Origin: Phialophora verrucosa
Lineage: Eukaryota; Ascomycota; Eurotiomycetes; Chaetothyriales; Herpotrichiellaceae
Assembly (NCBI GenBank): GCA_002099365.1
Contig: MSED01000015.1
Location: 248,001-312,000, forward strand
Direction: 5' to 3'
Length of the DNA: 64,000 bases
How positions within the stretch are numbered: position 1 is the first letter of the stretch; the number at the start of each line of letters is the position of its first letter. A program made the translations under genes and the position numbers. The notes below the pieces were generated by a model that saw only the letters and a list, made by a program, of their open reading frames with translations, ran no database searches and had not been told where the DNA came from. Positions 18,856-28,909 of this stretch are shown piece after piece.

Positions 18856-20985
18856 TCAAAATGGGAAGCCGGGGTCCTATCTAGAGGGGCAAGAATACAT
18901 GTTCGGGTATCTCTAGATTGCTGGACCAACAAAGCTCCGAGACGGATTATAAGAAAAAGTCCTTCCTAAGCTCTTTCGCAGCTTCATGGTCCTCCTCTAT
19001 TATCTTAGCAGCTACTATGATATCTCCCGCCGTAGCGCCCGTATAAACGCTTTAGAGAAATATTTCGTTAGCATCACTACTAGTAAATCCTATAGCTTTA
19101 AGAGTCTTAGTATAGTCAGTAACGGTATTAGTCGCTAATAGGACGATATATGTTGGTTGAGTCCGGTGATGAATGCGAGTTGATTGTACGCGGAATGCAG
19201 CCTACCGTAAGCATGATCGACGGACGGGTAACACAAGCATGTGAATGCGGACCGAAAGCATAGCAAGCATCATGTTCCGCGAATTTGTGTCTCCAGCTCC
19301 TCAGTTTCACCTCTGATCATGCTTGTGTCGGTCCTTGCTTTTGCCCCTTCTCAATTGATAGTCCCGCATCAGGATCTCGCACGCTCCGAGGAACATACTC
19401 GTACACAAGAAATTCACACGCTGGAACATCAGAGCCGTCGGCGATTCGGTTCGCTGTGTCGTCACACTGTGGCTTGTCCGGAAAGGACGGATGAGCGTTG
19501 GGTGTGTAATTACCTGGATCGCTTTCGAGAGCATCTCCGGAGGCTCAGCATCGACGACGGTGGTACCCGCGTCCTGTTCCGATGCCCCAGCGAGAGAAAA
19601 CTCGTGCGTATCCCATTGCAGATCCGCCAAGGGTTACTGCAGAGCGCAGCTCCCGGGAAGGAGCATGAACCATCAAGGGCTTTTGGAGAAAGGATCCGTC
19701 AAAATCGAAGCCGTCAGCATCCTGTAGAGCGCCTTCGACTCCAGTTACCAGTGGGGCTTGAAACCGCATAGCACGAGCCGGAACAGGTAGGGGAGAGCGG
19801 GACGGCATCCGTCGACATTGTTAATCAACTCGAACAAACTTTGCGAGCAGACAGGGAGCTGGTGTTCTGCGCAATGGGAAGGCATCCAGGGCGATCGTCG
19901 AGCGCCCGCAGCACGGAGGCGGCGAATGCGCAGGCAGTGCGTGTACGACGAGTACGTGAGGAACGGTCGAGAAGGAATCGAGCACTGCGATCCTTTTGTG
20001 TATGAGTAATGGCGATCGCTCGAGCGACGAGGTCTAGAATGTTCAATAAGGGACTGAGCGGAAAAAATGTTCGTCGAGCACGTCGAATCGAAAGGAGCGA
20101 GTACATGAACTCGGACCCGCGAAGGCCCCAGAAAAAGGGAAATGGACTTGGACTCGGAATTGCCATCTGGATAAAACATCCAGGCGATGTCGGACTGGCA
20201 GAGCGTGAGCGGCCGTGATAGGGCCGGACGTCGGTTCCGGTCCAGTGGGAGGCCACGGTGGACTTGCCATGTCGGGACAAGGCGCCACTTTGCCGTGTGG
20301 CAACAAAATGACCGGCGGGGGGTGCATTTTTCCCTGCCGTGCGCAATTAGCTGCCCGGCCCTCTGGGTACGAGTCCAGGAAGCCTAGTTCCAGGCGCGTC
20401 TCGTTCGTGGATCTAGGAATCCGTCGCCTGAAGATGTTTCCTGCGATTTCCAGAGAGTTCGAGATACTTCGAGGGGGCAAGCCACGGCGGCGCTGGGCCG
20501 CCATACTGAAGCAGGTATCGTCTGCGCCCACTCGCGCCATTAGCCGATTGGGACGCTCCGATCGCAGCAGATCCATCATTCGTGGCTGCATATCGAACGG
20601 CATTTGGCCCGGTTCTCTTTTTCAACCTTGCCGTTGGCAAAACGGTCTCGAAGTTGCCACCTCACATTTCGCATCTCAATCTTCTCCCTTGGTTACTTTC
20701 CACCGCATGCATGACAAGGTGTGGCAGAGCAATCCGACGACGTGGCGCCTTTGATACCGCCTTTTCCCACCGAACAAACCACGTTTCCGGGCACGATCTC
20801 GCCGCGGCGGGTCTCTCAGAAACGGTGCGCCAAGCTGACTTCAAAGTATGAACGAATTCATTCAACCCTGTGGCTTCCAATTGCCGCGTAGATCTGTGCC
20901 TTTGAATCCTCGATAGACCAACCACGCAGCGTTGCCCGTGCCTGGGCTCGGAAGACACGGCCTCGACGTCGACAGCGACTGCAAC
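18856..20985. other. Gene-poor spacer, 2.1 kb
   Basis: Between the MFS gene and the short Zn2Cys6 gene. Apart from the AT-rich coding remnant at 18947-19165, I find no frame with coding character. The long minus-strand frame over 20662-21609 opposes the real gene and has no family features. The 3' part is presumably the promoter and leader of the downstream regulator. Confidence 0.4.
18947..19165 (-). pseudogene. Decayed AT-rich coding fragment, family unknown
   Basis: On the minus strand one frame stays open from about 19165 down to a stop at 18947, interrupted by a single TAA near 19050. The two halves read like helical protein (YTKTLKAIGFTSSDANEIFL, then AGDIIVAAKIIEEDHEAAKE). The region is AT-rich, with many TA-containing codons, unlike the GC-rich genes around it, which suggests an imported or mutated remnant. 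No start codon and no recognisable domain. I do not know its origin. Confidence 0.35.
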
Positions 20986-22230
20986 ATGCCAAACCGCAAA
21001 GACACTCAGGAGGGCAGACCGCCCCTGAAATCTGGAGTTAGTGAGCCGACCAAATCGCGAGTGAGAACGGGAAGGGCGTGCGATCGATGCAAGGTCAAGA
21101 AGAGCAAGGTAAACCCCCCACCCCCGGTGACAGCCATTGGCGGGACTCGACAGAATCGGATTTGCTGACCTCTGCGCAGTGCGATGGCAATATCCCCTGC
21201 TCAACCTGCACAGCGAGTGACAGTATTTGTGAATATAGCGCGCGGAGGCGGAGGGAGGCCAGAGATTGGTAGGTTCTCCAAGAAGCCCTTCAATATTCTT
21301 TTTTTGGCGGGAGCAGAAAGATCCGAGGCGCTGTAATTCGTGGTCAGAACTTGACATCGGCTCTATAGGTACTGGGGTATGCAAGACGTTATCGACGAAG
21401 CGTTGCAGAGACTTTATTGGGCGTGTCGCGAGAGAACTGGGTTTCCCGGAGTCATCCCAGATGAAAGTAGCGGTCGTGTATCGACAGACGCCATTCTCCG
21501 AGGGCTGGGCTTGACTCCTCCTCGAGTTGACAATCAACGTCCTAGCGCATCCCGATCGGATTCGATGTTGAATACCCAGGCTCAGTTCCTTCACCCAAGA
21601 TCGTATCACCCACCGGATATCCGGCGACCGCCACCAGTCTTGTCACAGAACCTGACCACTCCGTCCACGGCGACACCTTTGTCGTCGGCTGGCGACGATA
21701 GAAACATCTTCGGCGAGGCAATGTCGGGGGCAGGGCCAAGGAGGCAGAGTGCTTCCATGATGGAGGTGGACGGAGAAGAAGACGGCATATCGGACGGGTT
21801 TTCTGAAGGCATGCCCGACGGTCTTCCTGACGGTTTAGCCGACAGCCTGCCAGATGGGCTTGGTCAGGAGCTCCAGGATGGCATCGACGCCAGCATCGAC
21901 GCCCAAATGTTGCAAGCCGGGCATCTTGGGTCGCCCTACTCGAACATGGGTGGAATGCCCTTTGGGAGTGGGTTATCGCTAGGCTCTCAGAGCCGGCAGA
22001 TGTCGCACCATTCTGCGAACCAGTTCAGAGTCCCTAGTTTGGGTCAACAGAGGCTAGAATCCGTCACGCAAAGCCTCGGGACCGTGGAACAGGAAGTCTG
22101 GCAGAATCGGCACGACCAGCAGCAGGACGGGCTGCTCCCATGGCCAGGAAACATGGCCTCTATGTCTCGACAAGGCAAGGCGGAGGATGGAGGGCATGGG
22201 TTCGATAGTGCGGCCGATGGAGAAAGGTGA
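20986..22230 (+). CDS. Short Zn(II)2Cys6 transcription factor
   Basis: Three exons: 20986-21108, 21180-21268 and 21369-22230; 357 aa. The zinc cluster is split by the first intron. Cysteines fall at residues 32, 35, 42, 48, 51 and 58 (ACDRCKVKKSK then CDGNIPCSTC), spacing 2-6-5-2-6. After it comes a conserved-looking block, RDWYWGMQDVIDEALQRLYW, joined correctly only by splicing at 21268/21369. The remainder is low complexity, with a degenerate Asp-Gly repeat (near residues 210-240) and Gln-rich and Met/Ser-rich stretches, but no classical fungal middle domain. This resembles small C6 regulators of the Eurotiomycetes whose targets are mostly unknown. An in-frame TTG upstream at 20932 is not used as start. 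It is separated from the metabolic block by 2 kb, so it is probably not part of it. Confidence 0.85.
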
Positions 22231-23241
22231 CTCAGGGAGTGTAGCCGATGCAGCAACCCTGTCGCTTCCAGGCTGAAAGGGTACCAATTGAAGCGAAGCT
22301 GGTTTGAGGCCTCCCCAACGATTCCACCTTATCGGCCGCAGAAGGGATAGACAAGATCAACCAATGCGGTATGAGACGAAGGGGAAAGAGCCAGACCAGC
22401 AAACGAAGGCAAGCAGACAAACGGACACAACGGGAATCGAGTAACGAACCTACTCGGAAAGCAGAGCAGAGCATTCGAGGGGGAATTGGGAAGCGCAGGT
22501 TGAGTGTGTCGCACACCAACGAACAATATGGCAGGACAGCGCGCCAGTGTGAGGAGTGAGCAGTAGCGAGGAGAAGGGAAGATCAATCTCTTAACTTAAA
22601 GAAGCTCCGTGGGCATCATGACAAGGGGCAACTGGTCGCCGGCCCATGATCAGTGGTTGACCGTGTGGGTGGAGCGACAGGCGGAAAATGTTCCCGGTCG
22701 ACGGCGGGATGGAACGCGGGCGCAGGAAAATATTTCCCTGGGCCTTCTGATTGGGCCCAACACCCCGGGCAGCACATCGGCGCCCCCAGAGCTAAGGTTT
22801 GACTCGTACTCGTAGAGGTGCCGTCATGCCCGCCTATGACTGCATGCTAACGGGCGCCCTGCTTCTCGAACCATCCATCACGCATCGCCAGGCACCGTCT
22901 TTTATCGCCGCTCCTCGAAAACAGACGTCTGAAGCCCGTCAGTCATTGGATGCTCTGGAGGGGCCCCCGGCCTTGCATATCGAAAACCCCACCATGACCG
23001 CGCATCGTACTTTTTGATATGGAAGGCACCGATGGTCCTGCATGGTGGCGTACAAGGAGAAATTACGAGGACCCGGACACGTACTGTAAAAATGGAACTG
23101 CATTTGCTTAGATCCCGCGGGCAATCACGTGATCCCTATCGATAAGGCCTTTTTCCTTCTTCGCCTGCGCTGTCATAGGCACGAAACTCCCCGACAAACA
23201 GTACGTTTACAGTAGATCACCTCCCGCCCTGATCGAGAAAA
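22231..23241. promoter_or_regulatory. Intergenic, promoter of CWC21
   Basis: 1 kb without a supportable gene. A CACGTG palindrome lies at 23126-23131, about 110 bp upstream of the CWC21 start. The short frames at 22609-23017 lack any family feature. Confidence 0.4.
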
Positions 23242-23793
23242 ATGTCGTCCAACGTCGGCCTCTCCACGCCCCGCGGCTCCGGCACGTCAGGCTACGTCCA
23301 GCGCAATCTGTCCCTGCTGAAACCGCGCGCCGCGGGCGTCGGCGTCCCCTACAGCCTCGACTCGGCAAAGGCGCCGCCCAAGGTGCGGAAACCGGATCAA
23401 GAGATCTTGAACCACGACCGGCTGCGCGAGATCGAGGTCCAAGTTCTGGAGTTGAGGGAGAAACTCGAGGAGGACGAGGAGATGGAGGAGGACAAGATCG
23501 ACGAAGAGTGCGATCGGTTGAGGGAGAAGTTGACGAAAGAGATGGAGAACGAGAAGAAGCAACGCACGGCAGGAGGCCCGAGGAGAGTCGACGGGAAAGG
23601 CCTGAAGAGTTATCAGGTGCACGAGCTGGCCGAGGCCAAGGAGCGCGAGAGCGAGCGGTTACGCAAAGCCCTGGGCCTCAAGCCCGGCGAGATCCCAGTG
23701 GACGACGAGCATCCCATGGCGAGGCAGGAGAAGAGGCGGCGGGAGCGCGAGGGGGCGCGGGGGGACCAGATTGACGCCGATGAACATGCCTGA
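23242..23793 (+). CDS. CWC21: Pre-mRNA splicing factor Cwc21/Cwf21
   Basis: A single exon of 183 aa. The N-terminus MSSNVGLSTPRGSGTSGYVQ is the hallmark of Cwc21, the fungal counterpart of the first part of human SRRM2. Cwc21 binds Prp8 and Snu114 in the catalytic spliceosome. The cwf21 domain, acidic and coiled coil, runs from about residue 50 to 105 (DRLREIEVQVLELREKLEED). The C-terminal part is Arg/Glu-rich and carries the LRKALGLKPGEIPVDDEHPM element. The protein acts in the nucleus. Just after the stop, another frame encodes an Arg-Ser-rich stretch, so a longer product through an unseen intron or a frameshift is possible. Identification is confident. Confidence 0.93.
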   Translation: MSSNVGLSTPRGSGTSGYVQRNLSLLKPRAAGVGVPYSLDSAKAPPKVRKPDQEILNHDRLREIEVQVLELREKLEEDEEMEEDKIDEECDRLREKLTKEMENEKKQRTAGGPRRVDGKGLKSYQVHELAEAKERESERLRKALGLKPGEIPVDDEHPMARQEKRRREREGARGDQIDADEHA

Positions 23794-24340
23794 ATCCTCC
23801 GAGTCACGGTCACGGTCACGAGCACGAAGTAGTAACAACAACAATCCTCGGTCGAGAACAGGGAGCGTGATCCGTCCCATCGCTCTATTTGCCCGCAATC
23901 TCATATTCCTCCAACATACGGAAAGGTGTGGATCCGGAAATGATCAAGAGAGGCGAGAGCACAGAGCCGAAGTGGCAGAGGATGTTCGCGCCTGAGCTCC
24001 CCAAGTTGACCTGAGGTCCTCCCCAGTCAGCCGTCCGGCGCAAGCTGGAGCGGAAGAAATACTTGCTATCACCAGATCTTGGGCTTGGATTGCAAGGCAG
24101 GTCGTCGGAAAATCTGCAGGAGGACATCCATCAATTCGATCAATCTGTCAATGTCGAGACGCTGCAGACACACAGCAAGCGGCGTCGTGAACCCGGACGT
24201 GATGTGTCGAGACACTCTGTTGCGTACGCGCGCAAAAATTACATGAATACATAACTTCACAATCTGTTCTGTTTAGCCAGTACACGTACAGTACAGTACA
24301 TTACAGTACATACTCTCAGACTGTCGAACCTACACACGTC
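23794..24340. other. Convergent spacer with Arg-Ser-coding frame
   Basis: Spacer between the CWC21 stop and the end of the GT25 gene. The first 100 bp include a tandem CACGGT hexamer (about 23804-23820) that reads SRSRSRARSS in the frame beginning at 23771. A short GTACA-rich run occurs at about 24286-24311. Nothing else recognised. Confidence 0.4.
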
Positions 24341-25717
24341 TCAACCCGCCGCTTCCTTTACAGTATCCGGGAACTGGTCCTCGTAGTCCGTGTCGCCGCG
24401 CAGGATTTTATCCATATTCATCCGGACGCTCCACCTGATATTCTGCGTGAAGCCTCTATCTCGGAACCCGTCGGCGGGCGTTCCCATGTCGCTGTCCCCC
24501 GCGGTCGAACCTGCCGGCCGATGCGACGCAAACACGGTGGGCAGCGTGCCCACGCACACATGCGGATCATCCCCCTCGGCGCCCTCGCACCACTCCCGCA
24601 GCATGATGTCCACAGGGTTGTTGAGGCGACGGAGCCCGAGGCTGTTCAACAGCTGCCGCGCCGCCCTCTGCGTCACGGCATATCCGATCGAGCACACGCA
24701 GTCGTCCGTGCGGAACACGATTCGCGAATGGGCCGGGTACTCCTCGAGGGGCGACCTCTCCTCGGAATTCCAGGTATGCACGAACTGTGCCTCGGGGACG
24801 GTGTCTTCGTTCTCGATCACCACGACGTTCGAGCCCGGTTGGATCTGCATCCCGCAATGGCCCAGCCAGAGGAGGTCCCAGCCATCGCCGTACGGGGACA
24901 CGGCGGGCGCCTTGTCCGTGGCGGAAAACGGGAGCTTGGACAGCTGGACCGGCTGGTCGTGCACTCCTCGCAAGGAGAGCAGGGCCTCTGATCCCAGCGC
25001 CACGTTCGTCAGCACGTCCCTCACCCGCACGTCCCAGTCGACGTCGGCTTCGAAGATGAGCGCCGTCGTCCAGTTGTGCTCGACAACGCTGATAGAGGGG
25101 TTTAGCACATGAAAGTTACCTTGAAAGGCATGGTTGGGGGGAAGAAACAGACCTCCTGAGAGCGTTGACGTGAGCGCGCCAGCTTCCCCGTAGTGCCGGG
25201 TCAGGATTCTCGCGGTGCTTGGGCGGGAGGACTTTGTCGAGAACAGTGTCTCCGTGCACGCCATCGATGAATTTGACTTGAATGTTCGAGACGGCGCCCG
25301 CGAGCGACAGTCCGTCCCTGTGGTCGGTTCGTTCGGGGAGATTGATGGCCAAGATCTTTTCAAACTATGGATCGCCGCCGTACGTGGCACAGAGTCAGTT
25401 ACATAAAACTTGCCATATACAGGTTCTGCAATGAGCAACACGCCTACCCCTAGCGTTGTATTCTGAATCGCATCCAGGGACAGTTGCCGCGCAGGGCTGA
25501 TGGTCCCTCGATTCGAGGTCGAAGAAGAAGAAGAAGTCGACGACGACGACGCTCGATGCGACGGTGCATTGATATCCGTAGGCGAGTTGCGATAGCCGAT
25601 CAATAGAAGGAGGGCGCCAATGAAGGACACAAAGGCGATGACCGAGACTCGAGAAGGTTGAGTGGAGAGGCCGGTGAATGGGCCGGTCAAACTCTTTGCA
25701 AGGAATCCCTGGACCAT
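24341..25717 (-). CDS. GT25-type type II membrane glycosyltransferase
   Basis: Three exons on the minus strand: 25448-25717, 25153-25364 and 24341-25088; 409 aa. A short cytosolic tail and one signal-anchor helix (about residues 23-41, VSVIAFVSFIGALLLLIG) indicate a Golgi type II protein. A poly-Ser stem follows (about 57-70), encoded by GAA/GAC triplet runs. The catalytic domain starts at TLGFEKILAINLPERTDHRD, typical of family 25 (LPS/procollagen galactosyltransferase-like). The metal-binding acidic motif appears as FEADVDWDVRVRD (near 173-185), where most relatives have EDDVDWD, so one acidic residue is replaced by Ala. Further conserved pieces are DLLWLGHCG and SIGYAVTQRAARQLL. The donor sugar and acceptor are unknown. 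A paralogue lies at 39122-40222. Confidence 0.87.
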   Translation of the reverse strand: MVQGFLAKSLTGPFTGLSTQPSRVSVIAFVSFIGALLLLIGYRNSPTDINAPSHRASSSSTSSSSSTSNRGTISPARQLSLDAIQNTTLGVGVLLIAEPVYGKFYVTDSVPRTAAIHSLKRSWPSISPNEPTTGTDCRSRAPSRTFKSNSSMACTETLFSTKSSRPSTARILTRHYGEAGALTSTLSGGLFLPPNHAFQGNFHVLNPSISVVEHNWTTALIFEADVDWDVRVRDVLTNVALGSEALLSLRGVHDQPVQLSKLPFSATDKAPAVSPYGDGWDLLWLGHCGMQIQPGSNVVVIENEDTVPEAQFVHTWNSEERSPLEEYPAHSRIVFRTDDCVCSIGYAVTQRAARQLLNSLGLRRLNNPVDIMLREWCEGAEGDDPHVCVGTLPTVFASHRPAGSTAGDSDMGTPADGFRDRGFTQNIRWSVRMNMDKILRGDTDYEDQFPDTVKEAAG

Positions 25718-28134
25718 TGCGGCGGTTGCAGGGTCAAGTCAAGACGGGGTACGGAGTACTCGCACAAGTATCGAAGCATATCATAAGTTTCTTTTCACTC
25801 AAACATCCTTCATGGGCCCATCGATAACGAGAAGTGACGAAGGTTTGCGGAGGTCAGCCAGCCACAGCTAAGACTCAACTAATACTGCTTTCCGGGCACT
25901 CAAGGCTGCCTGTTACATTTAGTTAAGCAGTTAGGCACGCCCGGACCGATCTCGTGTCATGCTTATTACTGCCCCCGAACCCGATCCGCAAGCGAGCTGC
26001 AGCCCCGATCTTCATGCCGAGGTACATACCCAATCAAGCCTGCTGCTTTCGCCTAGACTTCTAAGTCGGCCTCAGCTTACTGTGCAGTTCACAGACCTAG
26101 GAACTCCGTGCTGGAGGTACTTATATTAACCCAAGGAAGAGCTCTCCAAGCATATCACCTATGTACATACCAGATATGGAAAGGATTACATCCTGACCGC
26201 CTCCTGGAATCTGTCAGGCGGAAGCTTCTGGTCTTCGACAATGATGAGCAGCCTATTTCCATGTCCATCGGCTCTTGATTAGGGTGGACTGATCTCCTTG
26301 CGCGGTGCGCTCCTACTCTCTATCCAGGTTCAAGCCCAGCGATCAAGCATGAATATCTCACCTGACACGATAGTGCTCGATTTCCGACAGAGTCTAAAGA
26401 CAAGGCTCTGTGGTCGGCGCTTGGAAGTCGTGTCAATCGAGAGCAGATTCAAGGTGCAACATTTGTAGCAGCTGGAAGACGTATCCTTCTTCATAATCAG
26501 CCATATTCGTAGCTGACATGGCGCCAACACCAGCATTGAGAACATCGTTGTTCCGTAGAATTGCGCTGTGCCCAGGCATCTCCATCTCGACGTTGATCAA
26601 GCCGCGTGATGATTCCGGTGATTCAAACAGCATGTTGCGGGCAAAGTGACAGGGGCAACAACTGCTGCGCGTTGGGTACACTCCTGTCTCGGGTGATGGC
26701 CATGGCGACCGCTCTGCCTGGACCTTCTGTTATCTCAGTCTGTGGTCGCCAACACGGTCGGTCGTGCAGTCCTCGACGCTGCGAAAACCTTCTGGCTCGC
26801 TCTCTTCATGAAACGAGAGGTCCACGGAGATTTTGGGCCTGGATACTCGCGTCACTGGCCGGGGGCCGACGAGTATTTGTCCTCTAAACAGAAAGAGCTC
26901 CAATTCCCCAAGGGGAAAGATGGTCTGCTCCGGACTCTCATCTCATCAAGCCCTGCCTGCCAGGGACGACTGCGGTTGAAGGTCTCGGTTGGCGAGTAAT
27001 ACACGCTGATTGGGCGCTTACGGGGCGTCCCTGACTTCAAACGCCCAACGCCTACAGGAGCCGCCAAGTGACTTTGCAGACCCAGCCTGGTGAGCCTGGT
27101 GCTCCTTGATAGGCCGGACGGCTTGTTTCATTGCGGCTGTGTCTGCATGCAGTTGCCCGTCTGATTCGACTTTCCTCACCACACTCGGATTGAGTTCAAA
27201 CACGGTCGTTGCCATTCATTATTCATGATATTCGTTTCTCAAAACCACGAGGGAATATGCTCCGTATCCTGTGTGCCATTGTCTGGTGCTGCGTTTCAGG
27301 CTGGATAGGCTGGTTGCGCCCTTTTGCCAGGCTTCTGGAACCGTTGGAGGTCAAAGAGCCAGCCAGGCCTTGCACAATGCCATGCCCCCTATCCGTCCAA
27401 TCTCCACAGCCGCTGTGCATCAGCTTCATGGACCTGGTCCAACATCTGCCAGCATTTGCAACAGTTGAAATCTCTCCTGCCTCATTTTTTCCTTCGCCCT
27501 GCCTCGTCATCGCGCTTGAGGTGCTGCTCCTTGAGTGTAAGTCTTGGGAGCCGCTGGCCGTCGCTCAATCACAGTGTGACGACATGGTCATTCCTCTCGG
27601 GTCGTGCCGTTCATATTGGTGCCACTTCGAGACCTGCACGACCCTTCACCTTGTCCCATACCGACCTGGTGGTCGTGCGCCGTAAAACTCTGCTCCCAGA
27701 CATCCCATGACAGCGGCTGATCATCTCCCAATCATCGGCGGCATCTGGCCTTGCCTCGTCATGGATGACACTCCAGACTTGCACTCCATTGTGTTCACCT
27801 TTGCTCACATTGGCACACTCTCGACTTCCTCTCGATATCCACCTGTTTCGACCATGTGATGGGCATGTTCGGATGTGTATCGCGCGCTTGTTGGCCGATG
27901 TGACTCTTGCGACCGGAGGGTACCAACCTGCGCTTTGTGTCTCAAAGTATATAGGTGTAGCATTGTCCTGTGGTCTCCGTTCATTCCTCGGCTGCCAACA
28001 TTTTCTCCACTCAGTCGAATCCACAACTTGAATCCATCCGGTTCTCTGAATAACAGCCCATCGCCATCTCCGAACCGTCTCACTCAAGTTTCTTCAAGCC
28101 AAACATCCGCACAGGCGTTTTGCAGTGTTGCACG
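25718..28134. other. Gene-poor spacer, 2.4 kb
   Basis: Between the GT25 gene and the repeat-peptide gene. TACGGAGTAC occurs at 25750-25759, next to the GT25 start. Several short frames exist (for example 26742-26999 plus and 27018-27215 minus), but none shows a domain, a codon pattern I trust, or splice-supported continuation. The last few hundred bases are the promoter of the repeat-peptide gene. Confidence 0.4.
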
Positions 28135-28673
28135 ATGAAGGTCATATCAGTGCTCATCGCCTTCATCGCTGCAGCGGCTCTGGCTGCGCCCATCGATCCG
28201 CCAGCAGGTTAGTCCTGAGTGTCCGGATGAGGTCTTCACTTTTATGCTGATTGTTTCCAGGGTTGTTTGAGCGTGGTGTCAGTGGAGGGAGTCGCAATCA
28301 TGGCAATGGTGGCTTCAAGAGAGATGACCTCGCCGACCGTGGTGTGAGCGGTGGAAGTCGAAACCATGGTAATGGCGGCTTCAAGAGAGACGAGCTCGAA
28401 CTCGTAGAACGGGATGTCAGCGGCGGAAGCCGGAATCATGGCAACGGAGGCTTCAAGAGAGACGATCTTGAACTCGTCGAACGGGATGTCAGCGGCGGAA
28501 GTCGAAACCATGGCAACGGAGGCTTCAAGAGAGACGATCTTGAACTCGTCGAACGGGATGTCAGCGGCGGAAGCCGGAACCATGGCAACGGAGGCTTCAA
28601 ACGAGCCCTGATCAATCTCATCGAACGTCGAGTGAGCGGCGGAAGTCGAAACCATGGGAATGGCGACTTCTAA
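28135..28673 (+). CDS. Secreted Kex2-type repeat peptide precursor
   Basis: Two exons, 28135-28207 and 28261-28673; 161 aa. The 53 bp intron (28208-28260; donor GTTAGT, acceptor TTCCAG) follows the signal-peptide exon. Residues 1-18 (MKVISVLIAFIAAAALAA) are a clear signal peptide. The rest consists of six units with the core VSGGSRNHGNG(G/D)F. The first five end in Lys-Arg (at 44-45, 66-67, 90-91, 114-115 and 138-139), the recognition site of the Golgi protease Kex2. Units 3-5 are 24 residues long (DDLELVER spacer plus core) and almost identical in DNA (72 bp period). The last unit stops exactly after the core Phe. The layout is that of fungal KEP proteins, pheromone precursors and some RiPP precursors. 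The cores have no Cys, Trp or Tyr. Function unknown; a secreted signalling or surface peptide is inference. Confidence 0.85.
28261..28670 (+). repeat. Six in-frame peptide-coding direct repeats (60-72 bp)
   Basis: Six consecutive direct repeats in exon 2 of the precursor gene. Unit lengths in codons are about 20, 22, 24, 24, 24 and 22. The most similar copies span about 28389-28604. They are coding repeats, not a CRISPR array or a non-coding satellite. Confidence 0.9.
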
Positions 28674-28909
28674 GATGGCGTCCATGCCTCTCAGAATCCC
28701 ATCCAGTACGGCGCAGCCGTCAAAGTCAGCCAGACGACTATCCCCAAGATCTCTGCATCATATTCATCATTCGACGATGTGACAATCAAACAGACGCGAA
28801 GCCCCACAATCTGCTGGCCCAGTTCATGGAAGAGATGAAGCAATGCCCGAGTCTCGTACTCTGTACCATATTTCCTACCAGCAAGTCGCGGGAACTAGAA
28901 CCGGTCGTT

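Noticed and set aside
20662..21609. Long 315-codon minus-strand open frame
   Set aside because: It has no ATG start, overlaps the spliced Zn2Cys6 gene on the other strand and shows no domain; it is an antisense shadow.
26742..27215. Two short Met-led frames in the 25.7-28.1 kb spacer (26742-26999 plus, 27018-27215 minus)
   Set aside because: No domain, no repeat of the frame across an intron and no signal sequence; not enough to call genes.
28261..28670. CRISPR-like array of direct repeats
   Set aside because: Repeats are contiguous, in frame and coding, without unique spacers, in a eukaryotic genome.
28135..28673. Alpha-type mating pheromone precursor
   Set aside because: Architecture matches, but the core lacks the Trp, Cys and Pro-Gly features of filamentous ascomycete alpha pheromones; kept as an unclassified Kex2-type precursor.
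28242..28685. Minus-strand frame with perfect repeats opposite the peptide precursor
   Set aside because: Its repeats are simply the complement of the coding repeats; the plus strand has the signal peptide, intron and Lys-Arg sites.
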